Part shown: piece by piece, positions 1-10,449 of the stretch
Position numbering within the stretch: the stretch's first letter is position 1
Layout: each line of letters opens with the position of its first letter
Source of the DNA: Porphyrobacter sp.
GTDB taxonomy: Bacteria > Pseudomonadota > Alphaproteobacteria > Sphingomonadales > Sphingomonadaceae
Length of the DNA stretch: 64,000 nucleotides
NCBI GenBank assembly: GCA_017744315.1
Contig: JAGIBN010000006.1
Span: 149,395 to 213,394 of the forward strand
Direction of reading: 5' to 3'
Notes under the pieces: model-generated
The model's input: only the letters and a program-made list of their open reading frames with translations
Told to the model about the DNA's origin: nothing
The model's database searches: none
Position numbers and translations under genes: made by a program

Positions 1-31
1 GAGCGAGTGGCGCGCGGCGGTGCTGGGCTAG
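1..31 (+). CDS. Possible 3' end of an upstream gene
   Basis: The frame starting at base 2 reads SEWRAAVLG and stops at a TAG at 29-31, just before a palindromic repeat. Nine residues are too few to name a family. The call rests on codon choice typical of the neighbourhood and on the repeat beginning directly after the stop, as the other repeat copies in this window do. Confidence 0.35.
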   Translation, partial: SEWRAAVLG

Positions 32-34
32 CTC

Positions 35-184
35 AATCCTCCCCGGCCCGGGGAGGGGGACCATGCGCAGCATGGTGGAGGGGCACCCTCGGATCGCTCT
101 ACCTCTCGAGGTTGGGAATACTCGCACGTGCCCCTCCACCCCCGACGACGTCGGCGGTCCCCCTCCCCGCGCCGGGGAGGATTT
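35..184. repeat. Compound palindromic repeat, copy 1
   Basis: About 150 bases with outer arms AATCCTCCCCGG at the left and GGGGAGGATTT at the right. Within these lie small hairpins (CCATGCGCAGCATGG; CCGACGACGTCGG) and a second pair of arms, GGTGGAGGGGCAC and GTGCCCCTCCACC. The same outer core recurs at 17394-17580 and 20941-20972, so this is a dispersed non-coding element of MITE or REP type. It lies between a probable upstream gene end and the zinc-finger gene. Confidence 0.75.
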
Positions 185-273
185 CGCCCATCGTCAAACC
201 CCTCCCGCACCCTCAGCTGTACCCTCCCCTTCACCCCTGCTAAGCAAAGCCAGCCGGAGAAGGAGCCCCCCGA

Positions 274-597
274 ATGCCCGACACCGCCGCCGCGAAAGCC
301 CGCCTTCAAGCCCAACTCACCGAGCTTCAAGGCCGTCTCGACCGCATCGAAACCGACCTCGCCGAGCCACTCAATCCCGACTTGCCCGAGCAAGCGACCG
401 AGATGCAGGACGACGACTCGCTCGGCGGCCAGGCCGAACTCGCCGCTCGCGAAATCGCCTCGATCGGGCGCGCGCTGGAGCGGATCGAGGAAGGGACTTA
501 CGGCGTCTGCGTCCAATGCGGCGCGAATATCGCGGAGGGCCGCCTAGAAGCCCGGCCCGAAGCGGCGCTGTGCATCGATTGCGCCAGGGCGCAGTAG
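274..597 (+). CDS. DksA/TraR-type C4 zinc-finger protein
   Basis: This 107-residue protein has an N-terminal helical half and a C-terminal four-cysteine zinc finger (Cys79, Cys82, Cys100, Cys103; CVQCG and CIDC). Members of the family bind in the secondary channel of RNA polymerase or act as small stress regulators. This one is shorter than true DksA (about 150 residues), has an acidic patch (DDDS near residues 46-49), and resembles the TraR/YbiI branch. It stands alone, with a repeat upstream and about 150 nt before the next operon. The family is clear from the cysteine pattern; its regulatory targets cannot be read from sequence. Confidence 0.85.
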   Translation: MPDTAAAKARLQAQLTELQGRLDRIETDLAEPLNPDLPEQATEMQDDDSLGGQAELAAREIASIGRALERIEEGTYGVCVQCGANIAEGRLEARPEAALCIDCARAQ

Positions 598-749
598 GAC
601 GCGCCCACTGCGCGTTTGTCCCACCCCTCATGCGCGGGAATCCTCACATTCAGTTGCGGGCAAAGGTTAGACCTGCAAGCCTAGGATGATGCCCGCATCC
701 TGAGACCGCAAAGGTCCGCGGGCACTTCTGCGAGAGAGGTTTGCCCACG

Positions 750-2585
750 ATGTCCGAACAGAAGTCATTTCCGCTGCCCAGTGACCTCACGGTCGTCGCC
801 GGAACCGAGGCGGCCCAGGCCGCCTATCCGTACTACACCCAGTTCGTGCCCGAGGATGACCAGAAGTTCTGGTTCTACAACTCGATGCACTTCCCCGAGC
901 CGATGCATCACTTCGACATGATCACGGCCGAGGCGGCCTATGTCGCGCTGGGCGCGTTCAACACCCGCGTCCACGTGCTGCCGACCGCCAAGGGGATCGA
1001 GCACCGGGTGATCAACGGACGGGTCTATATCGGCGGTGTCGCGGTGACCGATCCGGCCGAGATCGGCGAGCGGGTCGAGCAGTTCCAGCAGCGCGCGTTC
1101 TACTACTACGAGCACTGGGAGAAGCTCTACGACCAGTGGAAGGGCAAGATGAAGACGCTGATCGCAGACGCCCAGGCGCTGCCCAAGCCTTCGCTGCCCG
1201 ACTACGAGCCGATCGAGACGACCCACACCGGCAAGGGCGTCGCCAGCAATCACGCGCTGCTCGACATCTACCAGAAGCAGGTCGAGGGCTACCACCGGAT
1301 GTGGCACCACCACTTCGAGTTCCTGCTGCTCGGCTACGGCGCGTACATGACCTTCTTCGATTTCTGCAAGAAGGCCTTCCCCGAGATCAGCGACCAGGCG
1401 ATCAGCCGCATGGTCGCGGGCATGGAAGCCGAGATCTTCCGCCCCGACGAGGAGGTAAAGCGCCTCGCCCGCCGCGCGGTGGAGCTGGGTGTGGACCGCC
1501 ACTTCACCGACGGCATGGACATCGACAAGGTCCTGGCCGAGCTCGATGCGGTCGGCAATTCGGGCAAGGAATGGCTCGGCGAGCTGGAGACCAGCCGCAA
1601 CCCGTGGTTCAATGTCAGCAGCGGCGACGGGTTCTACCACTATCACCGCAGCTGGAACGACGACCTCTCGCTGCCGTTCGCCGCGCTCCCCGGCTACATC
1701 GACAAGATCAAGTCAGGCGCCAATATCGAACGCCCGACCGCGCAGCTTATCTCCGAGCGCGAGCAGCTGGTGGCCGATTACCGCGAGCTGCTCGACACCG
1801 ACGAGGACCGCGCGACTTACGATCAGCTGATCGGCCTGGCCCACCGCGTGTTCCCCTATGTCGAGGGGCACAAGTTCTACTGCGAGCACTGGTACACCAA
1901 CCTGTTCTTCAACAAGATCCGTGAGTTCGGCGCGCTGCTGCGCGATCACGGGTTCTGGGAGAAGGAGGAGGACGTGTTCCACCTCACCCAGTACGAGCTC
2001 GAGAGCGCGATCATCGATCTCATGCTCAGCTGGGGCATCGGCGCTCCGCCGCGCGGGCCGCAGCATTGGCCGGCGGTGGTGGCGCAGCGCAAGGCGGCGA
2101 TCGAGGAGTGGGGCAAGCACCCGACTTCTCCGGCCCTCGGCGCGGTGCCCGATGTGATCGACGATCCGGCGATCGTGATGCTGTGGGGCATTACCCGCGA
2201 CAACCTCGATTCCTGGCTGTCCGACGGGGACGAGGATTCCAACGAGCTGAAGGGTTTCGCCGCCTGCTCGGGCGTGGTCGAAGGTACCGCTCGCGTGGTC
2301 AAGTCGGTCGAGGAAATCGGCCGCTTGCAGCAGGGCGACATCCTGGTGTGCCAGGTCACCAACCCCACCTGGTCGCCGATCTTCCAGAAGATCGCCGCCG
2401 CGGTCTCCGACATCGGCGGGTCGATGAGCCACATGGCCATCGTCGCGCGCGAGTACGGCCTGCCCGCGGTGGTCGGCACCGGCAAGGCGACGCAGAAGAT
2501 CAAGGACGGCCAACGCATCCGCGTCGATGGCGGGCGCGGGGTCGTGACGATCCTCGACGAGGAACGGGTGCTGGAAGAAGCGTGA
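750..2585 (+). CDS. PEP-utilising phosphotransferase subunit, phenylphosphate-synthase-like (AcvA/HpeH type)
   Basis: A 611-residue protein ending in a PEP-synthase-type phosphohistidine domain; the motif GGSMSHMAIVAREYG carries the catalytic His at about residue 561. The N-terminal two thirds matches no ordinary PEP synthase domain. Size (about 70 kDa) and pairing with a 40 kDa ATP-grasp partner fit subunit 1 of phenylphosphate synthase and the kinase of acetovanillone catabolism, which phosphorylates a phenolic hydroxyl with ATP. The ATG at 750 is preferred to the TTG at 741 because GAGAGG lies about 10 nt upstream of it. It overlaps the next gene by 1 nt (TGATG) and opens an eleven-gene run. 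Phosphotransfer is firm; the phenolic substrate is inferred. Confidence 0.8.
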   Translation: MSEQKSFPLPSDLTVVAGTEAAQAAYPYYTQFVPEDDQKFWFYNSMHFPEPMHHFDMITAEAAYVALGAFNTRVHVLPTAKGIEHRVINGRVYIGGVAVTDPAEIGERVEQFQQRAFYYYEHWEKLYDQWKGKMKTLIADAQALPKPSLPDYEPIETTHTGKGVASNHALLDIYQKQVEGYHRMWHHHFEFLLLGYGAYMTFFDFCKKAFPEISDQAISRMVAGMEAEIFRPDEEVKRLARRAVELGVDRHFTDGMDIDKVLAELDAVGNSGKEWLGELETSRNPWFNVSSGDGFYHYHRSWNDDLSLPFAALPGYIDKIKSGANIERPTAQLISEREQLVADYRELLDTDEDRATYDQLIGLAHRVFPYVEGHKFYCEHWYTNLFFNKIREFGALLRDHGFWEKEEDVFHLTQYELESAIIDLMLSWGIGAPPRGPQHWPAVVAQRKAAIEEWGKHPTSPALGAVPDVIDDPAIVMLWGITRDNLDSWLSDGDEDSNELKGFAACSGVVEGTARVVKSVEEIGRLQQGDILVCQVTNPTWSPIFQKIAAAVSDIGGSMSHMAIVAREYGLPAVVGTGKATQKIKDGQRIRVDGGRGVVTILDEERVLEEA

Positions 2586-3619
2586 TGTCCGTAGCTTGGT
2601 TCAAGGAAGTCGGCATCGCCGACCGCCCCACCGTCGGCGGCAAGGGCGGTTCGCTCGGCGAGCTGACCAACGCCGGCATCGCCGTGCCGCCGGGGTTTGT
2701 CGTCACCACGCAGGGGTTCGAGCAATTCCTCGAAGCCCTGGAGGCGCGCGAGCCGGTGCGCTCGCGGGTCGAGGCGCTCGATCCGCACGATCTCGGGGCG
2801 GCGACCAAGCTCTCCGAAGAGCTGCGCCGCCGGGTGATCGAGGAACCGATGCCGGCGGAGGTGGAGCAAGCGATCCGCGCCGCCCATGCCGAGTTGTGCC
2901 CGAACGCCGAGCCCGTCGCCGTGCGCTCCTCCGCCACCACCGAGGATGCCGAGGACGCCAGCTTCGCGGGCCTGCAGGATACATTCCTCTGGGTGCTCGA
3001 CGCCGACCAGATGGTCGCCAAGGTGCGCGAGTGCTGGGGCAGCCTCTACTCGGTTGAATCGATGACCTACCGCCTCAAGCACGCGTTCCCCGAAGCGGGC
3101 GTGGCGATGGCGGTGGTAGTGCAGCAGATGGTCGACGCCATGTGCGCGGGCGTGATGTTCACCCGCAGCCCGACCACCGGCGACAAGTCGGTCATCACCA
3201 TCGAAGGCGCCTGGGGCCTCGGCAGCTCTGTGGTTTCGGGAGAGGTCACCCCTGACCGCTGGGTGCTCGGCAAGATCACCGGCGAGATCTCGGTGCGCGA
3301 CATCTCCGACAAGCACGCCCGCCAGGTCCCTGCACCCGGCGGCGGGATCGAGGAGATCGCCAACGAGGCGGTGATCGCCAACCAGCCGTGCCTGACCGAC
3401 GACCAGCTCATGGCGCTGCGTGAGGTCGGGCGGAAGATCGAGCGGCACTATGGCAAGCCGCAGGACATCGAATGGGCTCTCGACGAGCAAGGACGGGTGT
3501 TCCTGCTCCAGAGCCGGCCCGAGACCGTGTGGTCGGCCAAGGATGCCAGCGCTCCAGTCAAGCCGACCGAGGACAATCCGCTGAAGCATGTGATGAGCAT
3601 TTTCGGGGGCCGCAAGTGA
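2585..3619 (+). CDS. ATP-grasp PEP/pyruvate-binding subunit, phenylphosphate-synthase-like (AcvB/HpeI type)
   Basis: 344 residues matching only the N-terminal nucleotide-binding part of PEP synthase or pyruvate phosphate dikinase. Visible are the glycine-rich GGKGGSLGELTNAGI near residue 18, PPGFVVTT, the phosphate-binding VAVRSSATTEDA, and CAGVMFTRSPTTGD. It has no phosphohistidine or PEP-binding domain; the partner gene just upstream carries the phosphohistidine. This split is the architecture of phenylphosphate synthase subunits 2 and 1, not a broken PEP synthase: both parts have intact ends and a coupled TGATG junction. It likely transfers phosphate from ATP to the histidine of the partner. 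It overlaps the next start by 4 nt. Confidence 0.82.
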   Translation: MSVAWFKEVGIADRPTVGGKGGSLGELTNAGIAVPPGFVVTTQGFEQFLEALEAREPVRSRVEALDPHDLGAATKLSEELRRRVIEEPMPAEVEQAIRAAHAELCPNAEPVAVRSSATTEDAEDASFAGLQDTFLWVLDADQMVAKVRECWGSLYSVESMTYRLKHAFPEAGVAMAVVVQQMVDAMCAGVMFTRSPTTGDKSVITIEGAWGLGSSVVSGEVTPDRWVLGKITGEISVRDISDKHARQVPAPGGGIEEIANEAVIANQPCLTDDQLMALREVGRKIERHYGKPQDIEWALDEQGRVFLLQSRPETVWSAKDASAPVKPTEDNPLKHVMSIFGGRK

Positions 3620-4086
3620 GCCTGACCGCCCGCGACATTGCCGAGATCGCCAAGCTGCTCGACACCTCGCACTTCTCGTCGCTCGACCTGACTGTGGGCG
3701 ATTTCCGCCTGCGCCTGCGCCGCAGCGGCGGGTGGTCGGGCCGCGACTATGATGACCACGAACCGGCATCGGTAGCGCGCAAGGCCGAAGCCGAAGCACC
3801 GCCGCCACCGCTGACGCAAGAGGCGGGCGCGGCCAGGGTCGGCGAAGTCGACGTCCCCGCCCCGCTGCTCGGCAACTTCTACACCGCCCCGCGTCCTGGC
3901 GATCCGCCGTTCGTAGCCGTCGGCGACGAGGTGAACGAGGAAACCGTGGTCGGCATCATCGAGGTGATGAAGCTGATGAACCCGATCCGCGCGGGCGTGT
4001 CCGGCACGGTGGTTGCGATGCTGGCGGAGAACGGCACGGCGGTCGAAGAAGACCAACCGCTGATCCGCGTCCGGCTGAAGGGCTGA
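3616..4086 (+). CDS. Biotin carboxyl carrier protein
   Basis: A GTG at 3616 inside the preceding stop (GTGA overlap) gives a 156-residue protein. Residues 1-38 (ARDIAEIAKLLDTSHFSSLD) resemble the AccB N-terminus. A proline/alanine linker near residues 48-70 follows, and then a biotinyl domain with EVMKLMN, where Lys119 would be biotinylated. It would carry carboxybiotin to the carboxyltransferase encoded 5 nt downstream. A housekeeping accB normally sits beside accC, whereas here the neighbours are a phosphotransferase and a carboxyltransferase. A dedicated pathway carrier is therefore more likely. Confidence 0.85.
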   Translation: MSLTARDIAEIAKLLDTSHFSSLDLTVGDFRLRLRRSGGWSGRDYDDHEPASVARKAEAEAPPPPLTQEAGAARVGEVDVPAPLLGNFYTAPRPGDPPFVAVGDEVNEETVVGIIEVMKLMNPIRAGVSGTVVAMLAENGTAVEEDQPLIRVRLKG

Positions 4087-4091
4087 GGGCA

Positions 4092-5552
4092 ATGGCCAAC
4101 CTCCAGATCGTCGAAACCTCGCTGCGTGACGGCAATCAGTGCCTGTGGGGCGCGCTCGGTGTCACCACCGCCAACACCCTGACCATCGCGCCCGCCATGG
4201 AGCGCGCTGGTTACCGCGCGATCGACTTCACCACCTCGACCCACATGGGCGTGGCGGTGCGTTACAAGCAGGAGGATCCGTGGGAGCGGATCCGGGCGAT
4301 GGCGGACATCTGCCGCAACACCCCGCTGCAGTTCCTTTCGACCGGTTTCCGTTTCATCGCCTGGGAGACCGCCAGCCCGGAGTTCATGGAGCTGGCCTTC
4401 CGCACCCTCGCCCGCAACGGCATCCGCCGCTTCGCGCTGGCGGACCCGATGAACGATGCGGCCTCGAACGTCGAAGTCGCCCGACTGGTCAAACGCAACG
4501 GCGGCGAGCAGGTCATCGGGGCGCTGGTTTACACCATCAGCCCGATCCACGATGATGCGCACTACGCCGAAGCCGCGCGGATCATGGCCGCGAGCCCGGA
4601 CATTGAGTCGCTCTACATCAAGGACCCCGGCGGGCTCCTCACCGCCCGGCGTGCCCGCACGCTGATCCCGGCGATCCTGGCCGAGATCGGCGACAAGCCG
4701 CTCGAACTGCACAACCACTGCACCATCGGCCTTGCCGAGCCCGCCTGCCTCGAAGGCGCTGAGCTGGGCTTGTCGGCGGTGCAATGCGCCAGCGGCGGGG
4801 CGGCGGACGGGACCTCCAACCCGCCGATCCAGCGCATGATCGCCAATTTGCGCTCGCTCGGCCACACCGTCGACATCGATGACGAAGCGGTGGCCGAAGT
4901 GGCGCAGTACTTCACCGCGCTGGCCGAGGCCGAGGGTCTGCCGACCGGTCACCCGATGGCGTTCGACGCCGCCTATCTCCAGCACCAGCTTCCCGGCGGC
5001 ATGGTCGGCACGATGCGCCGCCACCTCGCCGACCACGGCGTGCCGCACCTCGAAGGCGCGGTGATCGAGGAAATGGGCCGGGTGCGCGAGGAGCTGGGCT
5101 GGCCGATCGTGATGACCCCGTTCGCGCAGATGCTGCAGACCCAGGCGGTGCTCAACGTCACCGGCAAGGAGCGCTACGGCGTTATCCCGGACGAGATCAT
5201 CCGCTACGCCATCGGCCGCTTTGGGCGCCCCAATGTGCCGATCGAAGGCGAAGTGCTCGACCGCATCATGGCCAACCCGCGCACCAAGGAACTCGAGGCC
5301 GAGCCGGGCATGGCCGAGCTGTCGGACCTGCGGAAGCGCATCGGGCCGAACCTGTCGGACGAGGAATTCCTCCTGCGTGCGACTATGCCTGCGAACCTCG
5401 TCGACGCGATGCAGGCCGCCGGTCCCGCCGAGCGTCAGTACGATCCGGCCAAAGTGCCGGTGATGAACCTCCTGCGCGAAGTGCTGAAGCGCACGGACGT
5501 AACCCAACTCTCGGTCGAGAAGGCCGGATTCAAACTGGAAGTCGAAGCATGA
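4092..5552 (+). CDS. Biotin-dependent carboxyltransferase (HMGL-like/PYC_OADA type)
   Basis: A 486-residue TIM-barrel carboxyltransferase of the pyruvate carboxylase / oxaloacetate decarboxylase alpha superfamily. The N-terminal ETSLRDGNQ (residues 8-16), the Lys177 of YIKDPGG (position of the carbamylated metal-ligand lysine) and the metal-binding HNH at 207-209 are visible. It lacks biotin carboxylase and biotinyl domains, so it depends on the carrier upstream. Its acceptor is unlikely to be pyruvate given the kinase pair before it. In the Acv/Hpe pathways the homologous enzyme carboxylates the methyl group of a phosphorylated acetophenone. The function is firm at the carboxyltransferase level; the acceptor is inferred. 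The next gene overlaps by 4 nt. Confidence 0.82.
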   Translation: MANLQIVETSLRDGNQCLWGALGVTTANTLTIAPAMERAGYRAIDFTTSTHMGVAVRYKQEDPWERIRAMADICRNTPLQFLSTGFRFIAWETASPEFMELAFRTLARNGIRRFALADPMNDAASNVEVARLVKRNGGEQVIGALVYTISPIHDDAHYAEAARIMAASPDIESLYIKDPGGLLTARRARTLIPAILAEIGDKPLELHNHCTIGLAEPACLEGAELGLSAVQCASGGAADGTSNPPIQRMIANLRSLGHTVDIDDEAVAEVAQYFTALAEAEGLPTGHPMAFDAAYLQHQLPGGMVGTMRRHLADHGVPHLEGAVIEEMGRVREELGWPIVMTPFAQMLQTQAVLNVTGKERYGVIPDEIIRYAIGRFGRPNVPIEGEVLDRIMANPRTKELEAEPGMAELSDLRKRIGPNLSDEEFLLRATMPANLVDAMQAAGPAERQYDPAKVPVMNLLREVLKRTDVTQLSVEKAGFKLEVEA

Positions 5553-6379
5553 CCCTGGACCGCCGCCCCAAGGGCTTCATGTTCGACCTCGACGGGACGC
5601 TGATCCTCTCGGACCGCAAGCTCGGGGGCTACACCGCCATTCCCGGCGCGGCCGAGGCGCTGGCGGCTCTCGACGAGCGCGGCATCCCGTGGATCGCGAT
5701 GACCAACGGCAGCGCCTACGCCGCCTCGGTCCAGGCCCCGCGCCTGCGCGCGGTCGGCCTCCCCATCGCCGACGAGCGGCTGTTCACGCCGAACAGCGTT
5801 GCGGGAAAGGTCATGCTCCAGCGCGGTTTCTCGCGCGTGCTGGTGCTGGGGACGCAAGGCGTGGTCGACGCGCTGGAGGAGATGGGCGTGCCCTGCTGCC
5901 TGCCCGGTTCGCCCGAGGCCGAGGTTGCCGACGCGGTCTACGTCGCCTGGCATCCCGAGTGCACGATGGACCACATCCACGCCGCCTGCTCGCGCGTGCT
6001 CGAGGGCGCGGCATTCCTGACCGCTTCGGACGTGCCCTTCTTCGCGACCAAGGACGGCCGCTCGTTCGGCTATTCCTGCGCCATCAACGGCGCCATCTCC
6101 CGCGTCACGGGCCATGAGCCCGAGCCCTGCGGCAAGCCGAGCGCGCTCGCCCTGACCCTTATCGCCGAACAGCTCGGGGTGTCGGAGCAGGACGTCGGCG
6201 TGGTGGGTGACGATGCCGTGGCCGAAATGCAGATGGCCCGCGCCGGCGGCGCGATCGGCATTGCCGTCACCAGCGGCTCGACCGACCGCACGCAATGGGC
6301 CGAGCAGCCGCCGGAACGCGCGCCGCATGCGGTGATCGACAACGTTGGGGATTTGCTGGCGGACGGCCTTATCGGCTAG
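5549..6379 (+). CDS. HAD-IIA family phosphatase, AcvF-like role proposed
   Basis: 276 residues with HAD motif I FDLDGT (nucleophile Asp13, acid Asp15), motif II MTNGSAY and motif IV VGDDAVAEMQMARAGG, plus the large C2-type cap between them typical of NagD/p-nitrophenyl phosphatases. It overlaps the carboxyltransferase gene by 4 nt. In the acetovanillone pathways a HAD-type phosphatase removes the phosphate after carboxylation, and its position here fits that step. A general sugar-phosphate phosphatase is the alternative. The family assignment is firm; the pathway role comes from context. Confidence 0.75.
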   Translation: MTLDRRPKGFMFDLDGTLILSDRKLGGYTAIPGAAEALAALDERGIPWIAMTNGSAYAASVQAPRLRAVGLPIADERLFTPNSVAGKVMLQRGFSRVLVLGTQGVVDALEEMGVPCCLPGSPEAEVADAVYVAWHPECTMDHIHAACSRVLEGAAFLTASDVPFFATKDGRSFGYSCAINGAISRVTGHEPEPCGKPSALALTLIAEQLGVSEQDVGVVGDDAVAEMQMARAGGAIGIAVTSGSTDRTQWAEQPPERAPHAVIDNVGDLLADGLIG

Positions 6380-6388
6380 AAGCCGCGC

Positions 6389-6803
6389 ATGAATCTCGGC
6401 CGCCTCAATCATGTCGGCGTGGCCACGCCTGACATCGATACCGCCATCGCCTTCTGGCGCGACACCATGGGGGCCACGATCGTCTCCGAACCGTTCGACA
6501 TGCCCGCACAAGGTGTGCGGGTGTGCTTTGTGGATACGCCCAATGGCGGCACGCAGATCGAGCTGATCTCTCCGCTGGACGAAAGCTCACCGCTGACCGG
6601 GTTCCTCGAACGCAACCCGCTGGGCGGCCAGCATCACATGGCGTTCGAGGTGCCCAATATCGAAGCCGCCCGCGCCGAGTTCGAGGCGGAAGGCAAGCGC
6701 ATCCTCGGCCCGACGCGGATCGGGGCGCACGGCACGCCGGTGTTCTTCGTCCACCCCAAGGACATGAACGGCACGCTGACCGAGATCATGGAAACGCCCG
6801 CTC

Positions 6804-6811
<8 letters not shown>
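6389..6811 (+). CDS. mce: Methylmalonyl-CoA epimerase
   Basis: A 140-residue VOC-fold protein with two beta-alpha-beta-beta-beta repeats. Candidate metal ligands are His8 (LNHVGVA), Gln of GTQIELIS, His of QHHMAFEV and the C-terminal Glu of LTEIME. It interconverts the 2R and 2S epimers of methylmalonyl-CoA between propionyl-CoA carboxylase and the mutase. It begins 9 nt after the phosphatase gene and overlaps the mutase gene by 8 nt, which supports the assignment over other VOC enzymes. Confidence 0.88.
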
Positions 6812-8941
<2,130 letters not shown>

Positions 8942-8945
<4 letters not shown>

Positions 8946-9952
8946 CCCAGGTTCGTACCGACTGGACCCGCGAGGAGATCGCCACGCTCTTCGCCCTGCC
9001 CTTCACCGAACTCGTCTTCCGCGCCGCCGAGGTTCATCGCGCACATCACCGCGCGGGCGAGGTGCAGCTGTGCACCTTGCTCAGCATCAAGACCGGCGGC
9101 TGCCCTGAGGATTGCGGCTATTGCTCGCAGTCGGTTTCCGCCGACAGCGGCGTGAAGGCGACCAAGCTGCTCGACGCGCAGGAAGTGCTCCAGCGCGCGG
9201 CTCAAGCCAAGGATGCCGGGAGCCAGCGCTTCTGCATGGGCGCCGCCTGGCGCAATCCCAAGGACCGCGACATGCCGGCGATCGTCGAGATCGTGAAGGG
9301 CGTGCGGGCGATGGGCCTGGAGACCTGCATGACGCTCGGCATGCTGACGCCGAAGCAGGCGGGGCAGCTCGCCGATGCCGGGCTCGACTACTACAACCAC
9401 AACATCGACAGCAGCCCGGAATACTACGAGCGCGTCATCACCACGCGCACGATGGAGGACCGCCTGGAGACGCTGTCCAACGTCCGTTCGGCGGGGATCA
9501 ACGTCTGTTCGGGCGGGATCGTGGGCATGGGCGAGACGCGCGATAACCGCGTCGGCTTCATCCACACCCTCGCCACCCTGCCGCAGCATCCGGAAAGCGT
9601 GCCGGTCAACGCGCTGGTGCCGGTCAAGGGCACCGTGCTCGGCGACATGCTGGCCGACACCCCGCTCGCCAAGATCGACGACATCGAGTTCGTCCGCACC
9701 GTGGCGGTGGCGCGCGTGACCATGCCGCTGTCGATGGTCCGCCTCTCGGCCGGGCGCGAGAGCATGAGCGAGGCGACCCAGGCGCTGTGCTTCCTCGCGG
9801 GCGCGAACTCGATCTTCACCGGTGACAAGCTGCTGACGGCGCCGAACTCGGGGGACGACGCCGACGGGGCGCTGTTTGCGAAGCTGGGCCTGGTGCCGCT
9901 TGCGGGCGAAGAGCCGATGCGGGCTTGCGCGAGGGTTGAGGCGGCGGAGTGA
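8942..9952 (+). CDS. bioB: Biotin synthase
   Basis: 336 residues starting at the GTG that overlaps the mutase stop by 4 nt. The radical-SAM cluster motif CPEDCGYC places Cys54, Cys58 and Cys61. [12 protein letters not shown] and the C-terminal [13 protein letters not shown] are typical of BioB, and the length fits the family (about 320-350). It inserts sulfur into dethiobiotin. No other biotin synthesis gene is in the window. Its place in a carboxylase operon suggests cofactor supply is matched to demand by two biotin-dependent enzymes encoded in the same unit. Confidence 0.95.
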
Positions 9953-10446
9953 TTACCGCTCTGTTCCTGTTGCTCGGGACACATGGCGTCGGCACCTTGG
10001 ACGACGATCTGCCGAGCTGCATGGACAGCCCAGCTATCTGCGCAGCCGCGATGTCGGCAGCGATCGAGGCGGCCAGCGCGGCTGAGCCTTCGGGCGAACC
10101 GGAAGACTGCACCGACCCTCAGGCTCAGCAGGAAATGAACCGCTGCGCCTATCAGGACTTCGAAAGCGCCGACGCCGCGCTCAACGAGGAATGGGCCACC
10201 ACCGTCGCCGCGATGAAAGCCGCCGACGCCGAGATCGACCGACAGTACGACCAGCAGCCGGGCCATTACGAGACCCTGCTCGAAGGCCAGCGCGCCTGGC
10301 TCAAGTACCGCGACGCGCAGTGCCTGATGGAGAGCTTCGAGGCGCGCGGCGGATCGATGCAGCCGATGCTGGAGAACTTCTGCAAGACCTACATGACCGA
10401 GCTGCGCATCCAGCAGTTGCGGCTGATGACGGCGGGGCCTGAGTAA
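9949..10446 (+). CDS. LprI-like DUF1311 protein
   Basis: A 165-residue protein with a weak N-terminal hydrophobic stretch (residues 1-12). Its C-terminal half is typical of the lysozyme-inhibitor LprI/DUF1311 family: paired cysteines, [20 protein letters not shown], and [13 protein letters not shown]. The family is usually periplasmic. The start is a GTG overlapping the bioB stop by 4 nt, and the next gene begins 3 nt after its stop. Its role in a carboxylase operon is unknown, and family membership says little about it. Confidence 0.75.
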   Translation: MITALFLLLGTHGVGTLDDDLPSCMDSPAICAAAMSAAIEAASAAEPSGEPEDCTDPQAQQEMNRCAYQDFESADAALNEEWATTVAAMKAADAEIDRQYDQQPGHYETLLEGQRAWLKYRDAQCLMESFEARGGSMQPMLENFCKTYMTELRIQQLRLMTAGPE

Positions 10447-10449
10447 CCG

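Noticed and set aside
690..740. Sigma-54 promoter before the operon (GGCAC...TGC)
   Set aside because: The spacing between the GG and GC elements is 8 rather than 10 nt.
750..3619. PEP synthase gene broken into two by a frameshift
   Set aside because: Both halves have proper starts and stops with a TGATG junction. The His-domain part comes first and the ATP-grasp part second, opposite to the order in PEP synthase, so a broken gene is not possible.
1946..3808. 620-codon open frame on the - strand opposite the PEP-synthase-like genes
   Set aside because: It is a high-GC shadow: the + strand genes have clear domain motifs and coupled starts, while the antisense translation shows only skewed Arg/Ala/His composition and no recognisable domain.
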